Origin: Rhodobacterales bacterium 34-62-10
GTDB lineage: Bacteria; Pseudomonadota; Alphaproteobacteria; Rhodobacterales; Rhodobacteraceae
DNA length: 5,965 nt
Assembly: GCA_002282555.1 (NCBI GenBank)
Contig: NCJR01000139.1
Coordinates: forward strand, 1 to 5,965
Direction of reading: 5' to 3'
Part shown: positions 1 to 5,965 of the stretch, one piece after another
Layout of the letters: each line of letters starts with the position of its first letter
How positions within the stretch are numbered: the stretch's first letter is position 1
Position numbers and translations under genes: made by a program
Notes under the pieces: generated by a model
Databases searched by the model: none
The model's input: only the letters and a program-made list of their open reading frames with translations
What the model was told of the DNA's origin: nothing

Positions 1-477
1 CTCTTCGATCGAGAGCGCCTTCCCCTGACGGTCGATCTCCACAACACCGAACTCACTCGGGTTGGTTACCTGGAACGCAAAAACCTCAGCGCCAGATTGC
101 AGTTGGCCAGCTTCCTGAAGGTCTCCGCGCAGGCCCGCTCCGTAGAACATGTTATCGCCCAGCGCCAAGGCACTTGAACCGCCGCGCACAAAGTCTGCCC
201 CGATCAGAAATGCCTCAGCAAGGCCGCGCGCCTCAGCCTGTTCGGCATAGCTGAAATTCATGCCCCAATCTTCACCTGAGCCCAGAAGGCGCTGATAGGC
301 CGGCAGAGCCTCCGGCATTGAAATAATCAGCATGTCCCGTATTCCAGCCATCATCAATGTGGTGACCGGATGGAAAATCATCGGCTTGTCATACACCGGC
401 AGAAGCTGTTTCGAAACGCCCCGCGTGATTGGGTACAGACGTGTGCCCTTACCCCCGGCGAGAATGATTCCCTTCAT
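1..477 (-). CDS. rfbA: Glucose-1-phosphate thymidylyltransferase RfbA/RmlA, N-terminal part (runs off the left edge)
   Basis: This enzyme couples glucose 1-phosphate to dTTP, giving dTDP-glucose and pyrophosphate, the first step of dTDP-L-rhamnose synthesis in the cytoplasm. My own translation of the minus strand from the ATG at 475-477 gives 159 uninterrupted codons to the window edge, a little over half of the usual ~290 residues. The nucleotide-binding signature GGKGTRLYP is at residues 8-16 (the family more often has S where K10 stands). It is followed by [13 protein letters not shown] at 22-34, GLAEAF at 85-90, the metal-binding LGDNMFYG around D108, and [11 protein letters not shown] near the edge. 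The start is firm: AAAGG lies 9 nt upstream (487-491), and the ATG overlaps the rfbD stop as ATGA, so translation is probably coupled. It is the third gene of the rfbB-rfbD-rfbA operon. The missing C-terminus is a window effect, not a sign of damage. Confidence 0.95.
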   Translation of the reverse strand, partial: MKGIILAGGKGTRLYPITRGVSKQLLPVYDKPMIFHPVTTLMMAGIRDMLIISMPEALPAYQRLLGSGEDWGMNFSYAEQAEARGLAEAFLIGADFVRGGSSALALGDNMFYGAGLRGDLQEAGQLQSGAEVFAFQVTNPSEFGVVEIDRQGKALSIEE

Positions 478-1379
478 GCGCTCCAACCTTTCGTTTTTAC
501 CAGCTCTTCGACCACGCTGCGGGTGCTTGACCGCCAATCCGGAAGCGCAACCCCATAAACCGCCGCCAGACGGCTGCAATCCAGCCGAGAGTTCGCGGGC
601 CGCCGCGTCGGTGTTGGATACTCGGCAGTCGTGATCCGTTTTACTTGAGCCGAAGGTCCGCCTGCGCCAGAGCTCACGGCAAATATTTCTTCGGCAAACT
701 CCGCCCAACTGGCTTCGCCGGCGCCTGTCATATGAAAGACACCGGGAACAATCGCCTTCGGATTTTCAGCATACTGCAGCGCGATGGCCCACAAGGCAGC
801 TGCAATATCGTTCGCGCTTGTCGGGTTTCCGCGCTGATCATGCACAACGGCCAGTTCATCACGGCTATCTGCAACACGCAGCATGGTCTTGGCAAAGTTC
901 TTGCCCCAAGGGCTGTAGACCCAGGCAGTGCGCAGGATCACCGCCTGAGGATTGCTTTCTGCAACGCGCTGTTCGCCTTCGAGCTTGGACCGGCCATACA
1001 CTCCAAGCGGATTGACCATATCGGTTTCAAGATACGGATCCGGCTTTTCGCCATTGAACACGTAATCCGTGGAGAGATGAAGGATAGGCGCGCCCCGGGC
1101 GGCGGCCGCCCGCGCCAGCACGCCGGCCGCTGCCGCATTGACGAGCCTGGCTTCATCCGGCTCGCTTTCCGCCTGATCAACAGCCGTGTACGCTGCCGCA
1201 TTGATCACCAGATCCGGCGCGGCTTCGTCTATCACGCGCGCGATTTGATCGGCGGATCTTATGTCGAGTTCCGGACGGCCGAGGCAGACGGCCTGGACAC
1301 GATCAACGGGCACCGAAGCGGCAAGCGCACGAGCTACCTGCCCGCCTCTGCCTGCCACGAGAACGTTTAATCTGGACAT
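474..1379 (-). CDS. rfbD: dTDP-4-dehydrorhamnose reductase RfbD/RmlD
   Basis: This NAD(P)H-dependent reductase makes dTDP-L-rhamnose from dTDP-4-dehydro-L-rhamnose, the last step of the pathway. The 301-residue product matches the usual family length. It is an extended short-chain dehydrogenase. The Rossmann motif is [14 protein letters not shown] (6-19), where the family normally has G-x-x-G-Q-L, so V replaces [14 protein letters not shown] spans 59-71, the catalytic STD is at 103-105, and the YxxxK pair is Y128/K132 in [23 protein letters not shown] is at 150-162, DQRGNPTSA at 181-189, and the C-terminal [11 protein letters not shown] at 257-267 is typical of the family. The ATG at 1377-1379 has a weak AAAGAG ribosome site about 6-7 nt upstream. 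The gene follows rfbB by 32 nt and its TGA overlaps the rfbA start by 4 nt. Confidence 0.96.
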   Translation of the reverse strand: MSRLNVLVAGRGGQVARALAASVPVDRVQAVCLGRPELDIRSADQIARVIDEAAPDLVINAAAYTAVDQAESEPDEARLVNAAAAGVLARAAAARGAPILHLSTDYVFNGEKPDPYLETDMVNPLGVYGRSKLEGEQRVAESNPQAVILRTAWVYSPWGKNFAKTMLRVADSRDELAVVHDQRGNPTSANDIAAALWAIALQYAENPKAIVPGVFHMTGAGEASWAEFAEEIFAVSSGAGGPSAQVKRITTAEYPTPTRRPANSRLDCSRLAAVYGVALPDWRSSTRSVVEELVKTKGWSA

Positions 1380-1404
1380 CTTGTACTCTTTAAACAGAAT
1401 AAAT

Positions 1405-1418
1405 TGCCTGATCAGGCA
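1405..1418. repeat. 14-bp perfect palindrome at the rfbB/rfbD junction
   Basis: TGCCTGATCAGGCA reads the same on both strands and covers the rfbB stop codon (TGA, complement of 1412-1414). In rfbBDA mRNA it could form a 5-bp stem with a GATC loop just before the A/T-rich 32-nt gap to rfbD. It is too short, and lacks the U-run on the minus strand, for a confident terminator. It might tune rfbB/rfbD expression or mRNA stability, or be coincidental with the end of the coding sequence. Confidence 0.4.
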
Positions 1419-2476
1419 TTTGCTTTTTCTGCAAGGCCAAGACGCTGCCCTGAATAGACATTATTCCGGAGGGGCCTCCACCAGGCTTCATTGTCCAGAT
1501 ACCAGGCGATCGTCTTGCGAAGCCCGGAATCGAAATTTTCCTGGGCGCGCCAGCCAAGCTCGGTCTCCAGCTTCGTTGCATCAATGGCATACCGGTGATC
1601 ATGACCGGGACGATCTGTAACGAAAGTGATCAAATTGCGGCGAGGCTGCGCAACAGGGCGCACTCGGTCAAGTTCGTCGCAAATCGCCTCAACAACCTGC
1701 AGGTTGGTCCGCTCGTTCCGCCCGCCGACATTATAGGTTTCGCCGGGGCGCCCCTTTGATGCGATCAGGGCCAGCGCGCGCGCATGGTCTTCCACAAACA
1801 GCCAGTCGCGAACATTGTCGCCTTTCCCATAGACCGGCAGTGGCTTGCCTTCGAGGGCATTGAGCGTGACCAGCGGAATCAGCTTCTCGGGAAAGTGGTA
1901 AGGCCCGTAGTTATTGGAACAGTTGGACACGACAACTGGCAGGCCGTAGGTGCGCTGCCAGGCTTTGGCCAAATGATCAGACGCGGCTTTTGAAGCGGAG
2001 TAGGGAGAGGACGGGTCGTAAGGCGTTTCTTCAGTGAAAAGACCGTCCTCGCCAAGGGAACCGTACACTTCATCGGTCGATACATGCAGGAAGCGGAAGC
2101 TGTCCTTCTCTGCGCCGGACAGGCCATTCCAATAGGCCCGCGCCGCTTCAAGCATGCTGTAGGTGCCGACCACGTTGGTCTCAACAAAAGCTTGAGGCCC
2201 TGAAATAGAACGGTCCACATGGCTTTCAGCCGCAAGGTGCAGGATCTGCTGGGGCTTTTCGCGAGCGATGATTTCCGCCATCACGGATTGATTGCAGATG
2301 TCCTCGACAATCAGTTTGACCCGGCCTGTTCCTTCCACCGGAGCGATGCTCCCGCGCGTGGCGGCATACGTCATCTTGTCGATTACCACGACATTTGCAC
2401 CGAGATCCGCAACCAGATGCCGGACCACTGCCGAGCCGATAAAGCCAACGCCGCCCGTTACAATTACTTTAGGCAT
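1412..2476 (-). CDS. rfbB: dTDP-glucose 4,6-dehydratase RfbB/RmlB
   Basis: This NAD-dependent dehydratase converts dTDP-glucose to dTDP-4-keto-6-deoxyglucose, the second step toward dTDP-L-rhamnose. The 354-residue product has the family's normal length. Residue numbers here count from the ATG at 2474-2476. The NAD-binding motif TGGVGFIGS is at 7-15 (usually TGGAGFIG). [11 protein letters not shown] spans 81-91, the catalytic TDE is at 134-136, and Y159/K163 form the YxxxK pair in [28 protein letters not shown] spans 187-202, and [11 protein letters not shown] at 221-231 is also typical. The frame stays open six codons further to a TTG at 2494, but I prefer the ATG: the protein then begins MPKVIVTGG, as RmlB proteins do, and a GGAGG site lies about 11 nt upstream. 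It is the first gene of the minus-strand operon and is transcribed away from the large sulfotransferase/RgpF gene. Confidence 0.96.
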   Translation of the reverse strand: MPKVIVTGGVGFIGSAVVRHLVADLGANVVVIDKMTYAATRGSIAPVEGTGRVKLIVEDICNQSVMAEIIAREKPQQILHLAAESHVDRSISGPQAFVETNVVGTYSMLEAARAYWNGLSGAEKDSFRFLHVSTDEVYGSLGEDGLFTEETPYDPSSPYSASKAASDHLAKAWQRTYGLPVVVSNCSNNYGPYHFPEKLIPLVTLNALEGKPLPVYGKGDNVRDWLFVEDHARALALIASKGRPGETYNVGGRNERTNLQVVEAICDELDRVRPVAQPRRNLITFVTDRPGHDHRYAIDATKLETELGWRAQENFDSGLRKTIAWYLDNEAWWRPLRNNVYSGQRLGLAEKANA

Positions 2477-2521
2477 TAGCCCTCTCGCCTCCAAGGAACG
2501 TTACTCATCCAAGTCGCAACG

Positions 2522-2550
2522 TGACTAGGCCGCAGCACCCAATTTTTCAA
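2522..2550 (-). promoter_or_regulatory. Candidate promoter of the rfbBDA operon
   Basis: Read on the minus strand, TTGAAA (complement of 2545-2550) is followed by a 17-nt spacer and TAGTCA (complement of 2522-2527). The -35 box matches TTGACA at 5 of 6 positions, but the -10 box is poor. Transcription would start about 38 nt before the rfbB ATG. This is only a pattern match in the right place and orientation. Confidence 0.25.
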
Positions 2551-2574
2551 GCACAAGTGTATGACATTGTTAAG

Positions 2575-2591
2575 GCAATGGTTGGCATTGC
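2575..2591. promoter_or_regulatory. Inverted repeat, possible operator
   Basis: GCAATG-gttgg-CATTGC is a perfect 6-bp inverted repeat with a 5-nt centre, lying in the divergent intergenic region about 25 bp upstream of the candidate rfbB -35 box. It has the size and symmetry of a dimeric regulator's site and could act on either operon. No known motif is recognised, and a repeat this short can arise by chance. Confidence 0.3.
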
Positions 2592-2658
2592 ACAGCCTGC
2601 CTGCCAAGCCAAACCGGGCACATGCTATACCGTTTCCTCCACGGCCTGCGGTGAGTTG

Positions 2659-2672
2659 CGAAGGTTGCTTCG
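2659..2672. promoter_or_regulatory. Second short inverted repeat, CGAAG-gttg-CTTCG
   Basis: This is a 5-bp perfect inverted repeat around a GTTG centre. It overlaps the candidate plus-strand -35 box at 2665-2670, so a protein bound here could block that promoter. The first inverted repeat also has GTTG at its centre, but its arms differ, so a shared binding protein is speculative. Confidence 0.2.
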
Positions 2673-2693
2673 TCTACCGGCCATCGTTATCCG
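2665..2693 (+). promoter_or_regulatory. Candidate promoter for the sulfotransferase/RgpF gene
   Basis: TTGCTT (2665-2670), a 17-nt spacer and TATCCG (2688-2693) form a weak sigma-70-like pair about 42 nt before the proposed TTG start. A closer but unpaired -10-like CATAAT lies at 2715-2720 without a fitting -35. Neither is strong. The placement upstream of the first plus-strand gene is the main support. Confidence 0.22.
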
Positions 2694-2735
2694 TATCGCT
2701 GTTTCGCCACCCGCCATAATAAACATGGGCTTAAC

Positions 2736-5396
2736 TTGACCACACCACCTTTAGTAATTGCCTCGGAGAAACCGGGCACAGGGGCCCCTGGCCGCCCAAA
2801 GCTCGTGATTGTGCTTGGCATGCACCGCTCGGGCACAAGCGCGATTACGCGCGGCCTGCAGGTATTGGGCGTAGACCTCGGCGAATCACTCATGCCCGCT
2901 GCGAGCGGAAACAATGAGAAAGGCTTCTTCGAGGATGCTGACATAGTCAGCCTCAACGACCGCATTCTGGGCCAAGCAGGCCGGTCGTGGAGCTCGCTGG
3001 AAAGCATCCCTGCTGAGATGCTGACGGGCCCCGAGTATTTCGACCTTCGGGCCGAGGCAACGGCCATGCTTGTGGCCAAGCTCCGCAGCAGACAACGGCT
3101 GGGGTTGAAGGACCCCAGACTGTGCATGCTGATGCCGTTCTGGAAGTGTGTTCTCGATGACCTGGATGTTGACGTCAGCTTTGTGATAGCCCTTCGCAAT
3201 CCCCTTGCTGTGGCCCGCTCCCTGCGGGCGCGCGACGGCATTGTTATTGAGAAAGGGGTCGCGCTTTGGGGGCAGCACATGCTGAGCGCCGCCCGGGCCA
3301 CGGCAGGCCATCAGCGCGTTTTTGTCAGTTTTGACCACCTGATGAACAATGCTGTCGGCGAGCTGCAACGGATCGCCGAAAAACTGGACCTTCCGTTTCC
3401 AGGGGTCGATTCCCCGGAAATCCAAGATTATGAAACCAATTTCCTTGAGGATGGCCTTCGCCACCAGCTGATAAGTGATCGCGAACTGCGCCGGTCAGGC
3501 CGCGCATCTGAAATCGTGGCGGACCTGTTTGAAAAATTGCTGGCGATGGCGGAGCCGGCAGCACCGGGCCGCCTTCCCAACAAAGATCTCGATATTGAAG
3601 ATCTAATCCACCGCTTTGCGGATTTGCCCCCCCTGTTCAGGGCAATCGACACGCTCGAAGGAGCGCTGGCAAAGGCCAGTGCCAATGCCGCCCATCAAGC
3701 TGGCCTCGCCGCAGAACATGAGCGTATCCGAGACATCGTCCAGAAGGCACATGACGACGCCTGCAACCAACGCGACGCCGCTTTGGCACAGTGCGAAATT
3801 CTCTCGGCGGAAATCAGCATTCTGAAAGTGCAGCTGGACCAACAGGTTGCCAGAACTGCCGAAATGGACCGCGAGAGAAACGTAACCCAGAAAGCGCACG
3901 ACGACGCCTGCAATCAGCGAGACGCCGCGTTAGCACAACACCAGACACTGTCCGCAGAAGTCAGCGCACTGAAGGCCCAGCTGGACCATCAGATCGCCGT
4001 TGAAGCTGAGCTTGTACGCATCCGTGACACTTTAAAACAGGCGCATGACGACGCCTGCACTCAGCGAGATGCACTGGCTGCTCAGCTGAAACAGGAAGCC
4101 TCACTTGTGGCGGAAATCAACCGCATCCGGGATGAGGTTCAGCAAGCTCATGATGAAGCCTGTATGCAGCGAGATGCTGCGCTTGCAGGATACAACGCTC
4201 TGTCCGAGGAGATCGGTTCGCTCAAGGAGCAGATGAAGCAGGAACAGGAAGCGCTTGAACGCCAGGCGCAGGCAATACGGGCCGAACGAGACTCAGCAGA
4301 ACAATTTCAGCGGGCCGAAAAGTCCAGGGCGGACAGGCTGACCGTGCTGGCTGACCAGCAGGCCGCTTCGGTGCAGCACCTGCAGCAGGCTCTTGAGCGG
4401 GCTCAGGCGGAGAGTTTGGCCTATAAACGGAGCACGTCCTGGAAACTGACGGCGCCCTTGCGGGGGCTTAGCAGAATTCTGAAACCTGGCCGCCCGCCAG
4501 GCCGCTCTCTGCCCGAAGCCCGGTCCCCTGCGACCACATCCTCCAAGGTCTGGAAACTGACCGTCAGCAATACGGCGGCAGAAAGCCCCCTTCCCCCTCC
4601 TGCCCGGCGGCCACAAATCGCGGACCAACGCGGAGCGGCCCCCCGCGGCAGTGAGTGGCTGGCTGTGGCCGTCCATGCATTTTATCCGGAGATCCTCGAC
4701 GAAATCCTCAGCCGCCTCGCCACCAGCAGTGTGCCGCTAAAGCTTTACGTCACTGCGCCAGCTGAAGCCGTCGCCGACGTGGCGGCAAAACTTAGAGCGT
4801 CAGACTGGCCGTTCATTCTGTTGAACACAGACAATCGCGGCAGAGATGCAGCGCCGTTCATCGCTTCGCTCTCAGCAATGCGCAATGACAACGCCACTCT
4901 GATACTGAAACTCCACACCAAGCGGAGCCCGCACTTGCCCGACGGCAATCACTGGCGGACGGTTCTCTATGATCAGCTGCTGCTCGCTGGCGGACCGGAA
5001 CAAGCGATCAGCGCCTTCGCGGAAAATCCTGATCTGGGCGTTCTGGCACCGGCCGGCCACATACTGTCGACTGCCGAATTTATGGGCACGAACGCGGGAA
5101 ATGTGGGGCGTGTATCTGAAAATCTGGGCATTTCGCAGGACATGGTCCTGAAATCGGCTTTTGTGGCAGGATCGATGTTCTATGCTCGCATGGACATCTT
5201 TGCGGGGTTGGATGAAACTAATTTTCCAGCTGACCAATTTGAAGTTGAACGGGGACAGATTGACGGAACACTCGCACACGCCATTGAGCGGATGACGGGT
5301 TTACTGGCGGAAAGGCGGGGGCTGAGAATGGCATTTCTGAACGATCCTGCAGGGACACCGCGCCCCCTTGGGCTGGGAGCGTTCCCGTATGTCTGA
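2736..5396 (+). CDS. Multidomain sulfotransferase / coiled-coil / RgpF-like rhamnan synthesis protein
   Basis: This 886-residue product appears to be a polysaccharide assembly or modification enzyme. Residues ~22-240 form a PAPS-type sulfotransferase domain (Sulfotransfer_3-like): GMHRSGTSA (28-36) is the 5'-phosphosulfate loop, NEKGFFED is at 60-67, LKDPRLCMLMPFW at 124-136, and ALRNPLAVARSL (152-163) carries the expected R154 and S162 of the 3'-phosphate site. Residues ~305-560 are a charged, proline-free coiled coil with a 49-residue repeat. A basic Pro/Ala/Arg-rich linker holds TSWKLTAPLR (567-576), a motif I associate with proteins of glycan clusters. Residues ~640-868 match RgpF (PF05045 type): VHAFYPE, NRGRDAAPF (700-708), KLHTKRS, HWR, AGSMFYAR (811-818), ERGQIDGTLAHAIER (838-852). 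There is no signal peptide or membrane segment, so it is probably cytoplasmic. The TTG start at 2736 lacks a clear ribosome site; GTG 2805 is an alternative but would begin right at the first beta strand. The 3' end overlaps the next gene by 8 nt. Acceptor and exact reaction are unknown. Confidence 0.88.
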   Translation: MTTPPLVIASEKPGTGAPGRPKLVIVLGMHRSGTSAITRGLQVLGVDLGESLMPAASGNNEKGFFEDADIVSLNDRILGQAGRSWSSLESIPAEMLTGPEYFDLRAEATAMLVAKLRSRQRLGLKDPRLCMLMPFWKCVLDDLDVDVSFVIALRNPLAVARSLRARDGIVIEKGVALWGQHMLSAARATAGHQRVFVSFDHLMNNAVGELQRIAEKLDLPFPGVDSPEIQDYETNFLEDGLRHQLISDRELRRSGRASEIVADLFEKLLAMAEPAAPGRLPNKDLDIEDLIHRFADLPPLFRAIDTLEGALAKASANAAHQAGLAAEHERIRDIVQKAHDDACNQRDAALAQCEILSAEISILKVQLDQQVARTAEMDRERNVTQKAHDDACNQRDAALAQHQTLSAEVSALKAQLDHQIAVEAELVRIRDTLKQAHDDACTQRDALAAQLKQEASLVAEINRIRDEVQQAHDEACMQRDAALAGYNALSEEIGSLKEQMKQEQEALERQAQAIRAERDSAEQFQRAEKSRADRLTVLADQQAASVQHLQQALERAQAESLAYKRSTSWKLTAPLRGLSRILKPGRPPGRSLPEARSPATTSSKVWKLTVSNTAAESPLPPPARRPQIADQRGAAPRGSEWLAVAVHAFYPEILDEILSRLATSSVPLKLYVTAPAEAVADVAAKLRASDWPFILLNTDNRGRDAAPFIASLSAMRNDNATLILKLHTKRSPHLPDGNHWRTVLYDQLLLAGGPEQAISAFAENPDLGVLAPAGHILSTAEFMGTNAGNVGRVSENLGISQDMVLKSAFVAGSMFYARMDIFAGLDETNFPADQFEVERGQIDGTLAHAIERMTGLLAERRGLRMAFLNDPAGTPRPLGLGAFPYV
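3720..4265 (+). repeat. Four-unit heptad-phased coding repeat in the coiled-coil stalk
   Basis: Four tandem copies lie at 3720-3866, 3867-4013, 4014-4118 and 4119-4265 (residues 329-377, 378-426, 427-461, 462-510). Units 1, 2 and 4 are 49 residues long and unit 3 is 35, having lost 14 residues after its core. Each contains the core AHD(D/E)ACxQRDA, with the AH at 338, 387, 436 and 471. The spacings 49, 49 and 35 are all multiples of seven, so the coiled-coil register is kept. Copies are diverged at the DNA level, with many synonymous changes, so this is an old duplication kept by selection and not a fresh slippage product. Confidence 0.9.
4439..4561 (+). repeat. Repeated WKLT motif in the linker before the RgpF domain
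   Basis: CTGGAAACTGAC occurs at 4439-4450 and again at 4550-4561, in the same reading frame and 111 bp (37 codons) apart, encoding W569-K-L-T and W606-K-L-T. The first belongs to the TSWKLTAPLR motif. The second lacks the following APLR and may be a partial duplicate of it or a chance match. Confidence 0.5.
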
Positions 5397-5965
5397 ACTG
5401 ACCGGCGCGCCCCTGAAGCCGGGCCGCTCGGTGACCGGCTTCATGAACAGACATTTGGCGATGCTTTCGGCCAGACGCATCCTCTCGCAGACCGCGCTGT
5501 TCGATGGCGACTGGTATTTGGGCTACTATCCGGATCTGGACGCCTCACAGGTTTCAGACCCTCTGGCACATTATTTAAACCATGGAGCCAGCGAACAACG
5601 AGACCCCAGCCCGCTCTTTGATACCGCCTTCTATCTGCGCCAGTATCCTTCGCTGGATACGCTGACCGTCAATCCACTCTGTCATTATCTGATTTATGGT
5701 GAGGCGGCCGGCGCCTGGCCAAACCCGTATTTCGATCCGGCACACGTTTCGCAACTGCTGCCGGACAGGCGCCCAAACCAGAGTGTTCTGGAAGCCTATA
5801 TCAGCCTTGGCGCCGCCCGGATCAGCCCGTCCCAGAATTTCGATGCCGGCGCCTATCTCGATGCCAACAGCCTTGTTGAAAAGGCCGGCCTGAACCCGCT
5901 GTGGCATAAACTGTTTACAGACCGCCCAACCAGGAAGCTGTCGATCGGTCTCTCCGGAGACCTCG
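5389..5965 (+). CDS. Polysaccharide-cluster protein with N-terminal FD-YL-PDL repeats (partial, runs off the right edge)
   Basis: 192 complete codons are visible and then the window ends. The ATG at 5389 lies inside the last codons of the sulfotransferase/RgpF gene (8-nt overlap, ATGTCTGA), with GGGAG 9 nt upstream (5375-5379), so the two are probably translationally coupled in one operon. After a 37-residue basic leader, residues 38-184 form four degenerate ~35-39-residue repeats, best seen as FDGDWYLGYYPDLDA...DPLAHYLNHG and FDTAFYLRQYPSLD...NPLCHYLIYG. Such repeats are known from the N-terminal parts of glycosyltransferases and related proteins in exopolysaccharide and O-antigen clusters, where their role is not established. 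A catalytic domain, probably a glycosyltransferase, would be expected beyond the edge, but none is visible. There is no signal peptide or membrane segment in the visible part. Later in-frame ATGs (5443, 5461) are less likely starts because they lack an equally good ribosome site. Confidence 0.85.
   Translation, partial: MSELTGAPLKPGRSVTGFMNRHLAMLSARRILSQTALFDGDWYLGYYPDLDASQVSDPLAHYLNHGASEQRDPSPLFDTAFYLRQYPSLDTLTVNPLCHYLIYGEAAGAWPNPYFDPAHVSQLLPDRRPNQSVLEAYISLGAARISPSQNFDAGAYLDANSLVEKAGLNPLWHKLFTDRPTRKLSIGLSGDL
5500..5940 (+). repeat. Four degenerate FD..YL..PDL...PL.HYL..G coding repeats
   Basis: Units begin at FD in residues 38, 77, 115 and 151 of the partial protein. Units 1 and 2 keep the full pattern: FD, an aromatic-rich YL, PDL or PSL, (D/N)PL, HYL, G, then P before the next FD. 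Unit 3 keeps FDP, the A/Y-rich helix and G, but has lost YL and HYL. Unit 4 keeps FDAGAYLDAN and NPLWHKL. Decay increases away from the N-terminus, so later units may serve mainly as spacers. Confidence 0.75.

Larger units (their letters stand above)
2477..2735. other. Divergent intergenic region between rfbB and the sulfotransferase/RgpF gene
   Basis: These 259 bp separate two divergent transcription units, so they should hold promoters for both. Visible items are the rfbB ribosome site next to 2476, two weak promoter-like pairs (one per strand) and two small inverted repeats, each listed separately. A 72-codon open frame from GTG 2521 to TGA 2739 crosses it on the plus strand, but its product resembles nothing I recognise and it has no clear ribosome site. 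I do not call it a gene. I saw no tRNA, no convincing riboswitch and no strong terminator. Confidence 0.75.

Noticed and set aside
332..634. 100-codon plus-strand open frame across the rfbD/rfbA junction
   Set aside because: Both minus-strand genes here are strongly supported by motifs. The plus-strand product has no family features.
645..1370. 241-codon plus-strand open frame opposite rfbD
   Set aside because: It is the antisense of a clearly conserved rfbD, its product resembles no family, and long antisense frames are common in GC-rich genes.
2477..2494. Six-codon upstream extension of rfbB to a TTG start
   Set aside because: It would place the GGAGG ribosome site inside the coding sequence, and RmlB proteins begin just before the nucleotide-binding motif, as the ATG at 2476 gives.
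2521..2739. 72-codon plus-strand open frame in the intergenic region
   Set aside because: It has a GTG start without a ribosome site, no recognisable product, and overlaps the likely promoters. It is mentioned only for its TTGA junction with the next gene.
2687..3301. 204-codon minus-strand open frame opposite the sulfotransferase domain
   Set aside because: It lies antisense to conserved sulfotransferase motifs, has a Ser/Arg/Pro-rich composition typical of shadow frames, and has no recognisable domain.
3720..4265. Coding repeat considered as a non-coding tandem repeat or CRISPR-like array
   Set aside because: Periodicity is an exact multiple of three, differences are often synonymous, and the frame stays open with heptad structure, so it is a protein repeat.

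Overview
This window is a cell-surface polysaccharide locus, probably from a GC-rich alphaproteobacterium. That placement rests on the high GC of third codon positions, the protein style and the rhamnose/rhamnan-type gene content. It is an inference, and I cannot name a genus.

Layout. Positions 1-2476 lie on the minus strand and form a compact dTDP-L-rhamnose operon read right to left: rfbB (dTDP-glucose 4,6-dehydratase), rfbD (dTDP-4-dehydrorhamnose reductase) and the first 159 codons of rfbA (glucose-1-phosphate thymidylyltransferase), which runs off the left edge. rfbC, the epimerase needed to complete the pathway, is not in the window. A gene-free stretch of about 260 bp (2477-2735) separates this operon from divergent plus-strand genes and should carry both promoters. 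It also holds two short inverted repeats.

Positions 2736-5396 encode one 886-residue multidomain protein: an N-terminal PAPS-type sulfotransferase domain, a long coiled coil built from a phase-preserving heptad repeat, a short basic linker, and a C-terminal RgpF-like (rhamnan synthesis protein F) domain. The next gene starts inside its last codons (5389) and runs off the right edge. Its visible 192 residues are four degenerate repeats of the FD..YL..PDL...PL.HYL..G type seen in proteins of polysaccharide clusters.

How they fit together. The minus-strand genes make the activated sugar dTDP-L-rhamnose. The plus-strand genes look like assembly or modification enzymes for a rhamnose-containing glycan. 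The RgpF domain implies work on a rhamnan-like chain, and the fused sulfotransferase domain suggests that the same glycan may be sulfated. The functional link is inferred from domain content and gene neighbourhood. The main point of interest is the sulfotransferase / coiled-coil / RgpF architecture and the regular repeat inside its stalk. I saw no RNA genes, mobile elements, CRISPR arrays or attachment sites.
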